DNA from: Kitagawia praeruptora
Lineage: Eukaryota; Streptophyta; Magnoliopsida; Apiales; Apiaceae
Direction of reading: 5' to 3'
NCBI GenBank assembly: GCA_037693485.1
Contig: CM075344.1
Coordinates: 75,759,501 to 75,823,500, forward strand
DNA: 64,000 nucleotides
A program made the translations under genes and the position numbers. The notes below the pieces were generated by a model. The model ran no database searches and was not told where the DNA came from. It worked only from the letters and a program-made list of their open reading frames with translations. Numbering within the stretch: position 1 is the first letter of the stretch; each line of letters opens with the position of its first letter. Shown here piece after piece: positions 1 through 11,114 of this stretch.

Positions 1-694
1 ATTTCCGGAGGAGAATGCAAATTAGGGGGGGGAATATGTATCGCAGCACTATTCTGGACAATCTGGAAGACAAGGAACGAGTTGATATTTAACAATATAA
101 GAATGTCAGAAGAAAAGATCATTCATTTCATCAAATATCACTCTTTTTGTTGGGGATTGGCAAATAACATGCTTCCTTCAACAGAGTCAACAAACAATTT
201 GGCATCACCACCCTGCTTCAGTGCTAAAGGCTAACACACGTCTTGCCAAAAAAAACTTGATATCTTACTGGTCAGAAATCTCTACGATAATTGGGTTCGT
301 TGATGGAGCATGGAGGAAAGACTCATTGGGCTCTACTAAAGCAGGCATAGGGGGATTTCTAATGCATGTTAACTACTCATTAGTATTTATATTCTCAGGC
401 CCAGTGATCGCACCTTCTCCATATGACACAGAATTGGCGGCCCTTTTATTCCTTTTGGGCCAACTGGAGCACAGCAAATACAAAGATAGCAATATAACGA
501 TTTTCACTGACTCCAAACAACTGGTAAGTAATTTTCATTCCCTCAGAAATTCACAAACGATGGAACATGTGGCAGGGGGCATCATGCTACACAGAGTTAT
601 ACTTGTGCACGTGGAAAGACACCTCAATATGGAGGCTGATAGCTTGGCAAAAGAAGGCGCCCAAAGGCGATCTATAATCCATGGTTGGATTTGA
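1..694 (+). pseudogene. LINE ORF2 C-terminus with RNase H domain, frameshifted
   Basis: Reading frame 1 from base 1 gives a tail containing ALFWTIWKTRNELIFN, the conserved segment between reverse transcriptase and RNase H in plant LINE ORF2 proteins, and stops at about 231-233. The protein then continues in another frame from about 221 to the TGA at 692-694. That part carries the plant RNase H fold: FVDGAW (first Asp), DTELAAL (Glu), FTDSKQLV (Asp) and EADSLAKEG (last Asp), so all four acidic positions survive. The domain would act in cDNA synthesis by degrading the RNA strand of the hybrid. The frameshift between 200 and 232 breaks the polyprotein, and codon 221 is GTG, so no ATG start is implied. 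Family assignment is firm; function is lost in this copy. Confidence 0.85.
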
Positions 695-991
695 TCTTGG
701 ACAGGCACCTAAGTCTACATAGCAGGCGTTCATTAATACTTTGCACTTGGAAAATGCAATAGTATATAAATGCAAACTGGATGCTGTTCATGGTTCAAGT
801 AGGAGTCACTAGTGGATGTTCAGTGTGTGCAGTAGTAGTAGCAGTTGTAAGCTATTTGAATAGCTTATTCTTGCTGGTTGTTTTATACTGTAACACAGAA
901 GTCTTTCGTTTTAAGGCTCGCTGATGCCTAGCCATTGTACCCTCGAATTATAATAATAAATATTGGCTTATCAAAAAAAAAAAAAAAAAAA
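1..991 (+). mobile_element. LINE (non-LTR retrotransposon), 3' end
   Basis: The stretch holds the C-terminal coding part of a plant L1-type LINE, a 3' UTR of about 280 bp and a terminal run of 19 A at 973-991, preceded by the AATAAATATTGGCTTATC tail typical of plant LINE ends. The 5' part lies outside the window, so no target-site duplication can be paired. Confidence 0.85.
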
Positions 992-1938
992 CGGACTTAA
1001 CATGCTTACTGCTAATTGCTGAAGACACATAATCCCAGACAGCCCAGTAAACTATAAGTAAATGACTTAAACAATATCTCAACATATAGCTTGATTCACA
1101 AAAATAAGAATTGTTTAATTTAATATTAAAAAGCGTGTTTAGTTGTTGGTAAAAACTACATTTTAATTACTAAAACCTGTATTTTAATTATTTAAATTAA
1201 ATATAATTAATTTTTTTTAATTAAATATAATTCTCAATGTATGAATTTGTAATTTTTTTTATATATACAGTTTCTTGATAGTTATACTCAAGTAATAGTT
1301 GTCAAACTATCATTAAATTAATCTTATTTTGAGAACTTCTCGAATTTTTGAATTTCAAGATATATAGAACCAAAAGTGAAGTGAGCAAAAGCTTAAGAAA
1401 TACCAATTTTTTAAAATTTATTTTTAGCTTAATTTTAATAATTTTCTCTAATTTTTTCAAATTCAAATTTTTTTATTTTTTTAAAAAAAATATTAAAATT
1501 TATCTAACAAAAATTCAATCCAATACAAAATATAGTTAATTCGAGAATATACAGATATATATTCATTCAATTATTTATTAAAACTATTTGAAAAGGCAAT
1601 ATTTATTATTAAATAAAAAAATATTCTCTAATTATAAAAAGAATTAATTCAAGAAGGACTATTAAAATACATATTATTTTTTAAAAAAATAACAAAAATT
1701 AAATTAAATATAAATTCAATAGGTAATATATAATTGACATGCTAATAAAAAATATATAGGTTAAGTTAATTAATTATATTCTTTATCTAATTATATCCTT
1801 ATATATAATAAGCGTAAAAGGGACTTTATCCATAATATTGGTCATTGTACCGTTAAAATAATCTTAACCGTAGAATCTAATAGTTTTGAAAATAGACGTT
1901 CAAGATTGTACTATATAAAAAAAGTATAACATAAAAAA
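992..1938. other. AT-rich non-coding DNA
   Basis: No coding potential is seen. Short ORFs here are low-complexity Phe/Asn/Lys products of A/T runs. From 1806 the sequence resembles, inverted, the segment ending near 3487 (separate entry). Confidence 0.6.
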
Positions 1939-2066
1939 GATATAATTAGAAAAGGTTGCATTAGAATTGAATTTTAAAAAAAGAATTATTATCTAAAAAG
2001 GATATAATTGAAAAAGGTTGTACTAGAATTGAATTTTAAAAAGAAAATTATAATCTGAAAATGATA

Positions 2067-2324
2067 CTCCCTCTGTTTCGGAAAGTTTTTCCTGTTTTGA
2101 CTTTTGTTCTTGTTCATTGTAAGCGCTTGACTACTAATTTACGCATAATTTATAAGATAAAATATAGTCATGAGTGATCTTGTTTGATTCGTATTTGTGA
2201 GTACTTTAATACAGTGAAGTTTTTATGTTTAAAACTAACACGAAATTAAAAATATTAACGATCAAAAGTGTGCGTTGGCAAACGTGATAAAGCAAACAGG
2301 AAAATCTTTTATGAACGGAGGGAG
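2067..2324. mobile_element. Stowaway-type MITE
   Basis: A 258-bp element with terminal inverted repeats CTCCCTCTGTTTCGG and (inverse) CTCCCTCCGTTCAT, both followed by TTTTCCTGTTT. It is flanked by TA at 2065-2066 and 2325-2326. Termini and TA duplication are diagnostic of Stowaway (Tc1/mariner) MITEs. It has no ORF and depends on a transposase supplied elsewhere. Confidence 0.9.
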
Positions 2325-2333
2325 TATAATTAA

Positions 2334-2973
2334 GGTGAAATCCCTAATTACCCATATTTTAAAGTTGATATCCCAAAATACCCAACCCGGATGAGCAGTG
2401 CAAAAAATACCCATTGATTTCGCATTATATAAATGCGTGGTCAATATATCCGCATTTAGTTCATGCGTGTACAGTGGCTTGACCAAATCAAAGAAGTACG
2501 GTATTGGATAAATGCGCATCCACCATTTGCGTAATCAAGATCACGTATGTGCACCATGCATGCCCAAAAGAATTTTATTATTTTAACTATTTTATTACTT
2601 TATAATACGCATGCTCTTGTTGCGTAGCTATCCCGTTGACTACGCATATATCCCATGCGTAGAGTTAATAGCAAAGAGCTTTGTAAAGTTTATTCAGCAA
2701 CTTATATAAATATATATATGATATGTTGGCGCTAGTTCTTGCACATGCTTCGCTGACCCACATACTTGGCTACTTGTTATGCATGCATTACAAGAGGCTA
2801 CCACTAATACTAAACTAGATAAAAGAGAGATGAGAACTTGGAAAGTAACGAAGCACCAGCAGGATATACGCATGTTTGTAATGCGAGTATAGTGGGTATT
2901 TTGGACTGTAATCCCGTCATGAGGTATTTTGGGTAATGGAAGCTCGATTTATAGGTAATTTGGTCATTATTTC
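2334..2973. mobile_element. Non-autonomous Mutator-like element (9-bp TSD)
   Basis: A 640-bp segment flanked by the 9-bp direct repeat TATAATTAA at 2325-2333 and 2974-2982. Its ends are related inverted repeats sharing the pattern AAT..CC.AATTACC.ATA. A second inner inverted pair follows (CCCAAAATACCCA near 2375 and GGTATTTTGGGTAA near 2925). The interior is rich in GCGT/GCAT motifs and has no transposase ORF. A 9-bp duplication is the Mutator signature. It sits one base beyond the Stowaway copy, so it inserted after it. Confidence 0.65.
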
Positions 2974-2982
2974 TATAATTAA

Positions 2983-4003
2983 AAGAGGTTGTAAAAGAAT
3001 AGAATTTTATTTATTTTTTATTAGTATTAAAAAATTTCATATTTATTATTTGGACTCTATCTTGAGATTTAGAAATCAGATTTGGATGATTTCACAATCC
3101 ACGCAAAATTCCTAAAAATATATTTAATTTAGTGATGATTTAATAATTATCATTCAAATGGAAACACTCTTAATTTCAAAAAAAAAATTACGAACTTTTA
3201 CATTAATACTATTCAATATAGAAGTCCTACATTGATAATGTTATTCAATATAGAAAACCTATTTATATATGATTTAAATCATTTACATACAACTTTTCGT
3301 ATTTCAATATAAATACACTTTTTAGTTTATAACATATTAAAATATAAAATGTTCTTTTATGTTAGATCCAACGGTTTTCATCTATTTATTTTAATATCTA
3401 ACGGTTCATATTTATTTTGTCGTATGGTGGATCAAATCATCAATTATCAAAATTTTGGACAAAATTCCTCTTACGCTTATTATTAAAATTGTATTTGCTT
3501 ATTAGTAGACCTATCTACAAATAATAACAAGGGCATTCTGATAATGATAACGAATTATAAGAAGAATTCATAAATCAAATAGAATTTTCAACGTAAAAAA
3601 TCGTCAATTTCTTTTCTCTTTGTTTTTGCGTAGATTTAATTGGAAAATAATTGTTAAACCATAACTAACTTAAAATTTATTTTGTTAATTTCAGGTGGGC
3701 TGTAAAATCGTACAAATCAAATTTTAAGAATTAAAGATAGAGTACAAATATTAAATCGGACGTGTAAAATCTTATATATATATCAATTTTTTAATAATAA
3801 TTTGATATATAAATTAATAACATATAAAGTTTTGAAAAATTAATATAATTATAGATATTAAAAGAAGAACGTGTGTTGCACGGATTATAAGATAGTAATA
3901 ATAAAATAAGGATAAAGAAATAAAAATAACATGCACCGTTAAATTAGGATAAATAAATAAAATCAACTGAACCAATCAAACATTTAATATTTCTCACTAT
4001 TAT
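2983..4003. other. AT-rich non-coding DNA with a weak Helitron-like end
   Basis: No gene is seen. At 3870-3882 a short hairpin (CGTG-TGTTG-CACG) is followed about 9 nt later by GATAG-T, resembling a degenerate Helitron 3' terminus. The canonical CTRR is not intact and no 5' end is fixed, so this is only a hint. Confidence 0.35.
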
Positions 4004-4012
4004 ATAATAGTA

Positions 4013-4280
4013 GGGTCCTGGTCCCTGACAATCATTTGTCAGGGACCGGTTATTTAACAATCGGTTCCACAGCCGTTGGATCGTTGATCCAACGGCTGAG
4101 ATTAAAAAAAAAAAATTTTACTTTTCCGCGGATAGGCAATCTGCCTATCCGCGGAAAATTATAGCGGACAGTAAAAAAATTTTGTAATCCAGGGGGTCCG
4201 TTGGATCAACGATCCAACAGTTTAGGAACCGATTGTTAAATAACCGGTCCCTGACAAATGATTGTCAGGGACCAAAACCC
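4013..4280. mobile_element. Mutator-like MITE with palindromes nested in its TIRs
   Basis: A 268-bp element flanked by the 9-bp duplication ATAATAGTA at 4004-4012 and 4281-4289. The terminal inverted repeats are about 56 bp and differ at only two positions near the tips. Each TIR holds its own hairpin (GGTCCCTGACAA / TTGTCAGGGACC), then a second hairpin (GTTGGATC / GATCCAAC). The centre has a perfect 17-bp-arm palindrome at 4122-4138 and 4142-4158 around CCGCGGATAGGCA. No ORF. Confidence 0.9.
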
Positions 4281-4289
4281 ATAATAGTA

Positions 4290-4721
4290 TAGATTACTAC
4301 TCCGTATTAAATAGCGGCCTCTGTGATAAATTGTAAATATCTAATTCCCCGTTTGTCTTGAATAATTCAAGTTTTACTAGCAAAATCCAAAGAAATGTTT
4401 GTTTATCAATATTTAGGTGTGGCAGCAGGCAGTGATTTGTTTTATTTTAATTTCAAGCTGTGATATGGTTGCAATTAATCAATTACTACCATAAGATTTG
4501 TACAATTAAGGATATCTGGAACGATAACGTTTTAATATAGGAAACATGCAACTGTAGAACTAGTCCACAGGTTGTTGGTTGGCTTCTGACATTAGTTGTT
4601 GGCTTGTTGCACCTAATTTTGAACCCTTCACGTATTTTTTTTTTATTATTAAAAACAGTTAGATTTGGCATGAAACGAACCAGTTAATACAAAAAAATTA
4701 TATATTATATAGTATAAATTA
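4290..4721. other. AT-rich non-coding DNA
   Basis: No coding or structural signal that I can support. Confidence 0.6.
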
Positions 4722-4723
4722 TA

Positions 4724-4972
4724 CTCCCTCCGTCCCACTTATTTCTATACGCTTTTTTTAAAGTGTATGACACGCATTTTAAGTTGCATAAATAATATAG
4801 TTCCATACCTTATTTTTGAAATTTTTTTTTTGTATAAAAATAGGATTGTTCTATTTTTATACAAAAAAAGAAAATTATAAAAATAAGTTATGTAACTATA
4901 GTACTTAGGAGCCTTAAAATGCGTGTCACGCCCCCGTCCCCCAATGTATAGAAATCATTGGGACGGAGGGAG
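4724..4972. mobile_element. Stowaway-type MITE
   Basis: A 249-bp element with CTCCCTCCGTCCCA at the left and TGGGACGGAGGGAG at the right, flanked by TA at 4722-4723 and 4973-4974. The inner part also folds back: GTATAAAAATAG and CTATTTTTATAC near 4835-4863 form a central hairpin. Confidence 0.93.
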
Positions 4973-5007
4973 TATATTACAATAAGTTCCCACATGTCTA
5001 AGGTATA

Positions 5008-5575
5008 TTATATATATTCTCTTTAGAAGAAAACACGGTAAAAAATATGAAATATTAATATATATGTTAGGCTGAACCATAAAATATAATTTTCAAAAAA
5101 TTCGTTTACCAAATAAAAGTGTTGTAAGAAAAACATTATTTAAATAAAAATCATTAAATATTCTATTTTTAGGTTTGACAACAAATATGTTTCTAATATT
5201 AACAAACAAGGATAAATTAGCAAAAAATCATAAATAAAAATAATTCGCAAATTCATTATGTATATATAATAAACAAGTAAACAAAGCATATCATCATAAT
5301 TTCATTTTAATAAATAATTTAAAAAAAAACAAGAATGTACATTTATGACACCAAAATTCAACAAAATATAATCTACAAAATGAACACCAATTCAAAAAAA
5401 AAAATTCCCATATATTATATATATTCTATTAAAATAGAAAAAAAAACTCCCCAAAAAATGTGAAAATATATGTTAAGCTAAAACTTAAAATATAATTTAC
5501 AAAAAAAATCGTTTACAAAATAAAATAAAAGTGCTTTAAGAAAAAATTATTTTGATAAAAAACATTAAAGTTTCG
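5008..5575 (+). repeat. Direct repeat of about 155 bp, spaced about 410 bp
   Basis: The block at 5008-5165 (TATATATATTCTC...ATATGTTAGGCTGAACCATAAAATATAATT...AAATAAAAGTG) recurs at about 5418-5575 with substitutions and small indels. It looks like an old segmental duplication of AT-rich DNA. The DNA between the copies has no gene. Confidence 0.55.
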
Positions 5576-6053
5576 GGTGATGGTCTAAATTATTTTTCTC
5601 TATCTTCGTTAGGATTCCAGGAGGCAACTGGCACTTGATCAAGAAAGGGAAATAAGGAGAAAGGAAAGGAATGATACTGAATTGTTTTACATGTTTGGTT
5701 CTGAATCGAAATTTATATAAAAATTATTTTTAAGTTATAAAAATTAAATTAAAAATTATTTTTAATTTTTTAAAAATAATTTATGTGTAAATCTATGTTT
5801 TAATGATTTAAAATAAAAATTATAATTGAAAATGAAAACAAAATAAGGAAAGTGAAACAAAATACCTAGTGGGAGGTGGGAAATGAGATTTGAGGAATAT
5901 TGGATAATTCCAAAACTGAAAAAGGTCAAAGGAATGAATATTTTTACAAAACAAACATCAACAAAGGGAATGAGTCCAATTGATTCCCTTTCCCTTTGTT
6001 TACTACCCTTAACCAAACGGCCCCTTAGTGTGGAATAAACGGACAAATATAAA
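5576..6053. other. Non-coding DNA before the nested block
   Basis: AT-rich with purine-rich patches (GGGAAATAAGGAGAAAGG near 5649). It ends in CCAAACGGCCCCTTAG near 6014, a motif often seen at hAT MITE ends, but I could not find a partner terminus or duplication. Confidence 0.4.
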
Positions 6054-6117
6054 TTAATTAAAGGGATATTCTATATGGTACCATTGTGGTTTTGGCTTTT
6101 CTACATGGTACCATCAC

Positions 6118-9100
6118 TATAACGACTTAGAAAATTCGTAATTATAAATATTATTATTTAATATTAAATGTGGAATATATGGTGTGAATTTTTTTTAGAA
6201 TAAATATATGTGACATCATGTTTATATGGTGATGTATGTGGGTCGCGTTGGTCCGTGTATTATTTTTATTTGGATTTTTGTGATTAAAAATCTTTTTAAA
6301 TTATGCATTATTGAGCTTGGAAAATTTTTATAAAATCATCGGAGTATTTAAAAATTCCGAAATCTTTTGCAATATCATATTTGAATAATTATTTAGTTTT
6401 TAAAATCACGGGGTGAATTATTTTGGGTGTTTAAGTATTTTAAAATGATTTTAAGAGTTTTATTGTATTTAAGGGATCAAAACTTGTAAAATCCATATTT
6501 AAGTCATTTTTTATCCTAAAATTATTTTAAAAATATGTGGGTGCTCGTAATTTTACATTTTTCATTTTAAAAATGGAAAGTATAATTTTTCACCAATTTT
6601 CTAAATCTTCTCAAAAAAATTTTAAAAGCTGGATAAGTGATTTTAGTTGTTTTTCAGCATTGTAGAATTATTAATTACTCTCCACTTTTAATCCCTAAAT
6701 TAGCAGTTTCCTTCCCCATTTTTCTTCAGTGTTCGGGATTGTTCTACTCTGTTCTTGTGGGTTTTCTCTGCCATATCTCTAATCTCTCTAATCTCTCCCT
6801 CTATCACTTTAAATCTCTCTCCATTCAATCTCACACTCTTAATCTCTCCATTCTCCTTTCTTCCCCATTAAAAACTACGTTTGTGTATGTGTAAAACCCC
6901 GTGTGTATTGTGTGTACGGGCGCTGCTGAGTTTGTGTGTGTGTGGATTGTTGAAATTCTGTTGAAGCACCTCTACAAATCATTCTTTTTGTCCTTGTGTG
7001 AGTTCGATTCCAAGCTCTGTGTGTCTGCGATGGTGTTGTTTGAGTGGGTATGTGCCGCGTGTGTATGTCGCTGTGTGCTTATATATGCGAGATTGTTGGT
7101 CAAATTGGGGATTTTCCAGGTGTTGGTTTAGTTGGTTGATGCTGGTAGCTGTGTGTGTATTGAACTCGTGTTTGTGTGCGTATTGAGAGGTGTCGAATTG
7201 AAGAACTTGCTACTTGTGGGTTCGATTTCTGTTGTGTTGGGTTCGGTTGCGAGCCTGTTGATTGTCCTGTTCTGTTGCTTCGTACGTGAGTATGTTCGGT
7301 GTGTGTGTATGTTTACAATCGAGGGCTGAGTTGTATGTAATTGTGTGGTGGCGGTGAGCGTAAGTGTGTGTTATGGGTGTGTGTATTCAGGGTGAGGTGT
7401 GTGTGTGTCCTGCCGAGTATATGTGTGTGTGAGTTTGCTGTGATGTTTTCCTTCCTTGGGCAAGTGATGTCAAGCTTAAAATTAGTGCTATGTGTATGTA
7501 TGCTGGATGTTTTGTTGCAGTGGGTTTTGTAATCGAAGTTTTCCTTGCTAATCGCAGTTGTTGCTGATTGTTAGTTGAGTTTTGAGTTTGGGTGTTGGTT
7601 AATAATTATATGAACTGAATTAAGTTGTATCGTTGCCATTTTGGACTGATGTTAGGAGAGGCTTTATTAACTGTTTTAATCTTTGCTTTAGGCATGAATT
7701 TAAGCTGCCATTCTGCTGGTCAAGAGTTGGTTTCTTGGTTTATTTCTCTAGAAATTTTGCCGCAGCCTGTCCTGTTTTGCTTGCTTTTGAACTGCTGTTC
7801 ATCGTGATTCTATACTGATCTCTGGTGCCTTTACTTCTTGTAGTCGAATGGTTAAATGCGTGGTTAGCTTGTTTGGTTTAAAGTTTTATGGAAAGAGCAT
7901 AGCAGCCCTTGTCCTGTTTCTTTTCTTCCTTGTAGTCGAACTGCTGTGGTATAATATTATGGTCACAAGTTGTTTTAGAGTGCCATATTCAAGAGTCAAA
8001 GTTGCTATTTTTGGTTCTTTGCAATGGTTGAAAGTTCATGTCCATTTCTTTTTCTAATATGGTGGCCCTTGCTAATCTTATGTGCCCTGTCTGATTTAGA
8101 CCCCAATTGATTGCTACTTGTCTTTGGTTTAGAACCTAAAATTCGATACTAATACGAGAGTTTATGGACTGTTTTAATAAGAAATTGTGTAAATACATTA
8201 TTCTTTCTAGTTTAAGTATTAAGTAATGGAATTGAAAAATGTAATTGTTATGCACTACTTGCTGTATGCTTGACTATTGGTTTCTCTGCTTCTCCTGCTA
8301 TGTTTGAGTTCCCGATTTGATTTCTATATTACCCTTGCTAAGGTGCTAATATATATATGTGTGAATTTAATTATGTTATAGTTATAGATAAAGTTATTAT
8401 AGGCAATATAGCAGAGATTAAAATACTTATGTGCGAATGTGATTTAAGTTGTGTTGATTTTAATATTTGATTAGGAGCTAGAGTGCCAAGTATAGAGGTG
8501 TGGATAGGAAAGTGTGGTTAAGTAAAGATTTGGTATTTCGATAAGAAATATTTATCTACCTATGTTATGTATGTGTTATATGTAATAAGTGCTGATTGGC
8601 AAAACGTGTTATGTGCTTATGTGATTTATCTAATTTTACTATACTAAATTGAGAATGGGATCAATATGTGCTATATATATATGCTATGTTGTAAAGCATA
8701 ATAGGACACGATTGGGTAGAATAGAGTTACACGATTAAGGTTACGTGTATACTGAAGTAGTATTTTACCTGTATATAGGTACGACTAGGAGGCCGGCTAA
8801 GAGCCAGTGCGCGAGTAAATGGAATCTTGAAGAGTGAAAGAATTATCGGAATTGGCGAGTGTGCCCGAGTAGCGGCTGACAAGTTAGAGAAGAAAGACAT
8901 GTGTGATCGATTAGAGGCCAGTGTACAAAGAAGTAGAGACTGATGTAAAGTGAGAAAAGAATTGAGATATTGGAATTGGAAACTTCATGTATTGAAGCAA
9001 GTTACTATCCCTCACTTATTGTTCAAGTGATGTGAAACCTTCTGTGTTATTTAGTTGTTCTTTCAATATCCCTTCTTGCAAGCAATTGTATTCTTCATAT

Positions 9101-11099
9101 TTATTCTGAATAATGTGAACCTGTTCTGTTAATTATGCGATGTTCCTTTCAAATCATTTTGTTAATGCATATACCTTTCATTTTTATTCTAGTGACATTC
9201 TTCTTCTATTAATTTACAGACATTCATTCTCAAATTATTCTGTCATTGTTTATTTTCATCGCCTATCGTTCAGGTGTTAATTTCTTTTAAAATTACTTTA
9301 TGTCAATATTTATCGTCTTTATAAATTTTCCTCAAAGAACGTTTTCTTCGAATTGTTGTAAATTAATTCGAGATTTATACTGTTGTTGAAGCATGTGTTG
9401 CTCAGTGATGGTTAAAATCGAGAATGAATTGAGATCTTCTTAATTATTCAAACTCATTATTGTCATGCCGGTTTGGCGGCTGAAGCCTATGAGTGCTTAG
9501 TTGACAAGAGTGAGACCTTGGGTGATTGAGAATTTCTTAAATCTTCGTTTTAAATTATTCAAATCTTTTATGCAAGTTCGAATTTTGACATGAAAATTTT
9601 ATTAGTTAGTAACCTTTGAAATAAATGGTTATAGCTTGTGGAGTACTGAAATCATTTGTTGAACTTCAGATCACTTTATTCTTTGATTTCCTTATTAATT
9701 GTTGTTCAATTCTAGAACCTGAATAATTGCTTTGTTCCCTAATTAATTAATTAATGTTTCCTTGCTGATATGTGATTCTGTTTTGCTGAGCAATACCCTG
9801 CTTAGTTAAATCTTATTGATTTGTTGTCTTTAATTCCTTATATCAATTGCTTCCTTGATCCTTAATCTTCTAATGTTGCTCCCTAAAATGGTTTAATTAA
9901 TTAAAGTTGTTTTAAAATTTCCTTATACCGGGCTGGTCTTTTGCCAGTGAGTTTAAGGACTGAAAAATGTTTTAAAATGTTTTTAAAAGTTTTATGGATT
10001 GGAGAAGCGTAAGAGGCTGGGGGAGTGCCCAGTCCAGCACTTTTTAGCGTAAGAGGCTGGGGGAGTACCTAGTCCAGCATTAAAGGCCAATGTGTTGCCT
10101 AATTGGGAACCCAATTTCAAAGGAATGGGACTTTACGTGGCTGATCACCCGTATTGTCCGTAATCAGGAGAATAATAAAATCAACTTAATTGTTTTTGAA
10201 AAGTTTTATTAAAAAGTATGTTTTAAAAATGGAATGGTTTTAAGAAAAGGAATGTTTTAGTGAAAAGTGATGAAAGAAAGGAATGTTTTGATAAGATATA
10301 TATGTTTCAAGATAAATGGTCAGTAGTTTCGGAATTTTGGATATTAGAGTTAGTTGCTTTCTATCTTGATAAAATTGGGAATTCAGTAAAACAATGAGAT
10401 TAAGGATGGATAGAAGTTTTCCAGTTATTCCATTCTCGAGTAACATTGTACGTGAAAGGGGAACAAGAATAATTGGGGAATTTCTTGATATTCTTTTTCT
10501 CAAAGTTTTATCTGAGGCAATATAGTTGAAGAAAATGGAAAAGTTTCTCTATGACTGAAATTGAATGTTCTTTTGAGATAGAGTATTCATTGATATTGCT
10601 CATCAATGAAATATCATGATATCATTGTTTCACTATACTATATACTTGCTGAGCATTGTTGGCTCATTCTTGCTTTATTTTCCCTAACCTTTCAGTTAGG
10701 ATTAAAGATGGATGTCTGCAGCGTGCAAACCATATGAGAGCTATGAGGCCTTATATTCAGGATAGAATTCGACGCTAGAGTGGGTAAGCACGGATTGAGA
10801 TTAAGTTGTGAATTAGATGGTATAATAGTTTTTATTCAGAGTAGTGATAGAAATTGTAATAATTTGTATAATTTAGATTCTTGTTTCATACCATAACCTG
10901 GAATCGATCCTAGGTGAGGAATCGTTGGTGTATTAAGTTGTATTTGTATTTGTTAATTGGAATTTGGTTTAGGTTGAAATACAGGTGGATAGTCCGATTT
11001 ACGAATACTTCATGCCGAAATTTTCAAAAATTCCCTTGTAACAAAATCTATTTTATTTTAAAAAGTATATTTTCAGTATTGGGAAGTCGAGGCGTTACA
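6118..11099 (+). repeat. Left (5') LTR of the LARD-like element
   Basis: 4982 bp, TATAAC...GTTACA. It is nearly identical to the right LTR in every stretch compared; differences seen are single substitutions, such as A/G at 6977 and in the terminal GTCGAGGCG/GTCGGGGCG. The part from about 6890 to 8100 is strongly G+T-rich with TGTGTG runs. At 10006-10080 a ~43-bp unit (GCGTAAGAGGCTGGGGGAGT) is tandemly doubled. Short ORFs in it recur in the other LTR only because the LTRs are copies; none resembles a known protein. Confidence 0.9.
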
Positions 11100-11102
11100 G
11101 GT

Positions 11103-11114
11103 TGGTATCAGAGC
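11103..11114 (+). other. Primer-binding site, initiator tRNA-Met type
   Basis: TGGTATCAGAGC starts three bases after the end of the LTR (GTTACA-GGT). This is the standard plant PBS for minus-strand DNA synthesis from tRNA-iMet. Confidence 0.92.

Larger units (their letters stand above)
1939..3015 (+). repeat. 62-bp tandem repeat, third unit split by two transposons
   Basis: Units start GATATAATT at 1939 and 2001 and continue with an AGGTTG...AGAATTGAATTTTA pattern. The third unit would start at 2063 and does (GATA). It is interrupted by the Stowaway element at 2067-2324 and the Mutator-like element at 2334-2973, and resumes at 2974 with TATAATTAAAAGAGGTTG and AGAATAGAATTTTA. The period is exactly 62 bp for all three starts. 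Confidence 0.7.
1806..3487. repeat. Diverged inverted repeat pair (1806-1845 and about 3447-3487)
   Basis: TAATAAGCGTAAAAGGGACT at the left matches, in inverse orientation, the segment just before 3487 (CCTCTTACGCTTATTATTA), with about 38 bp of clear similarity and further weak matches around ACCGTT motifs. They could be the termini of an old DNA transposon enclosing 1.6 kb. I cannot define a target-site duplication, so this is a repeat pair and not a proven element. Confidence 0.4.

Noticed and set aside
2262..2519. 85-codon minus-strand ORF
   Set aside because: It spans the junction of two MITEs and is a chance reading frame.
6637..8057. Series of short ORFs (60-92 codons) conserved exactly at 13730-15150
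   Set aside because: They lie in the two LTRs of one element, so conservation reflects LTR duplication. Their frames overlap one another and resemble no protein.
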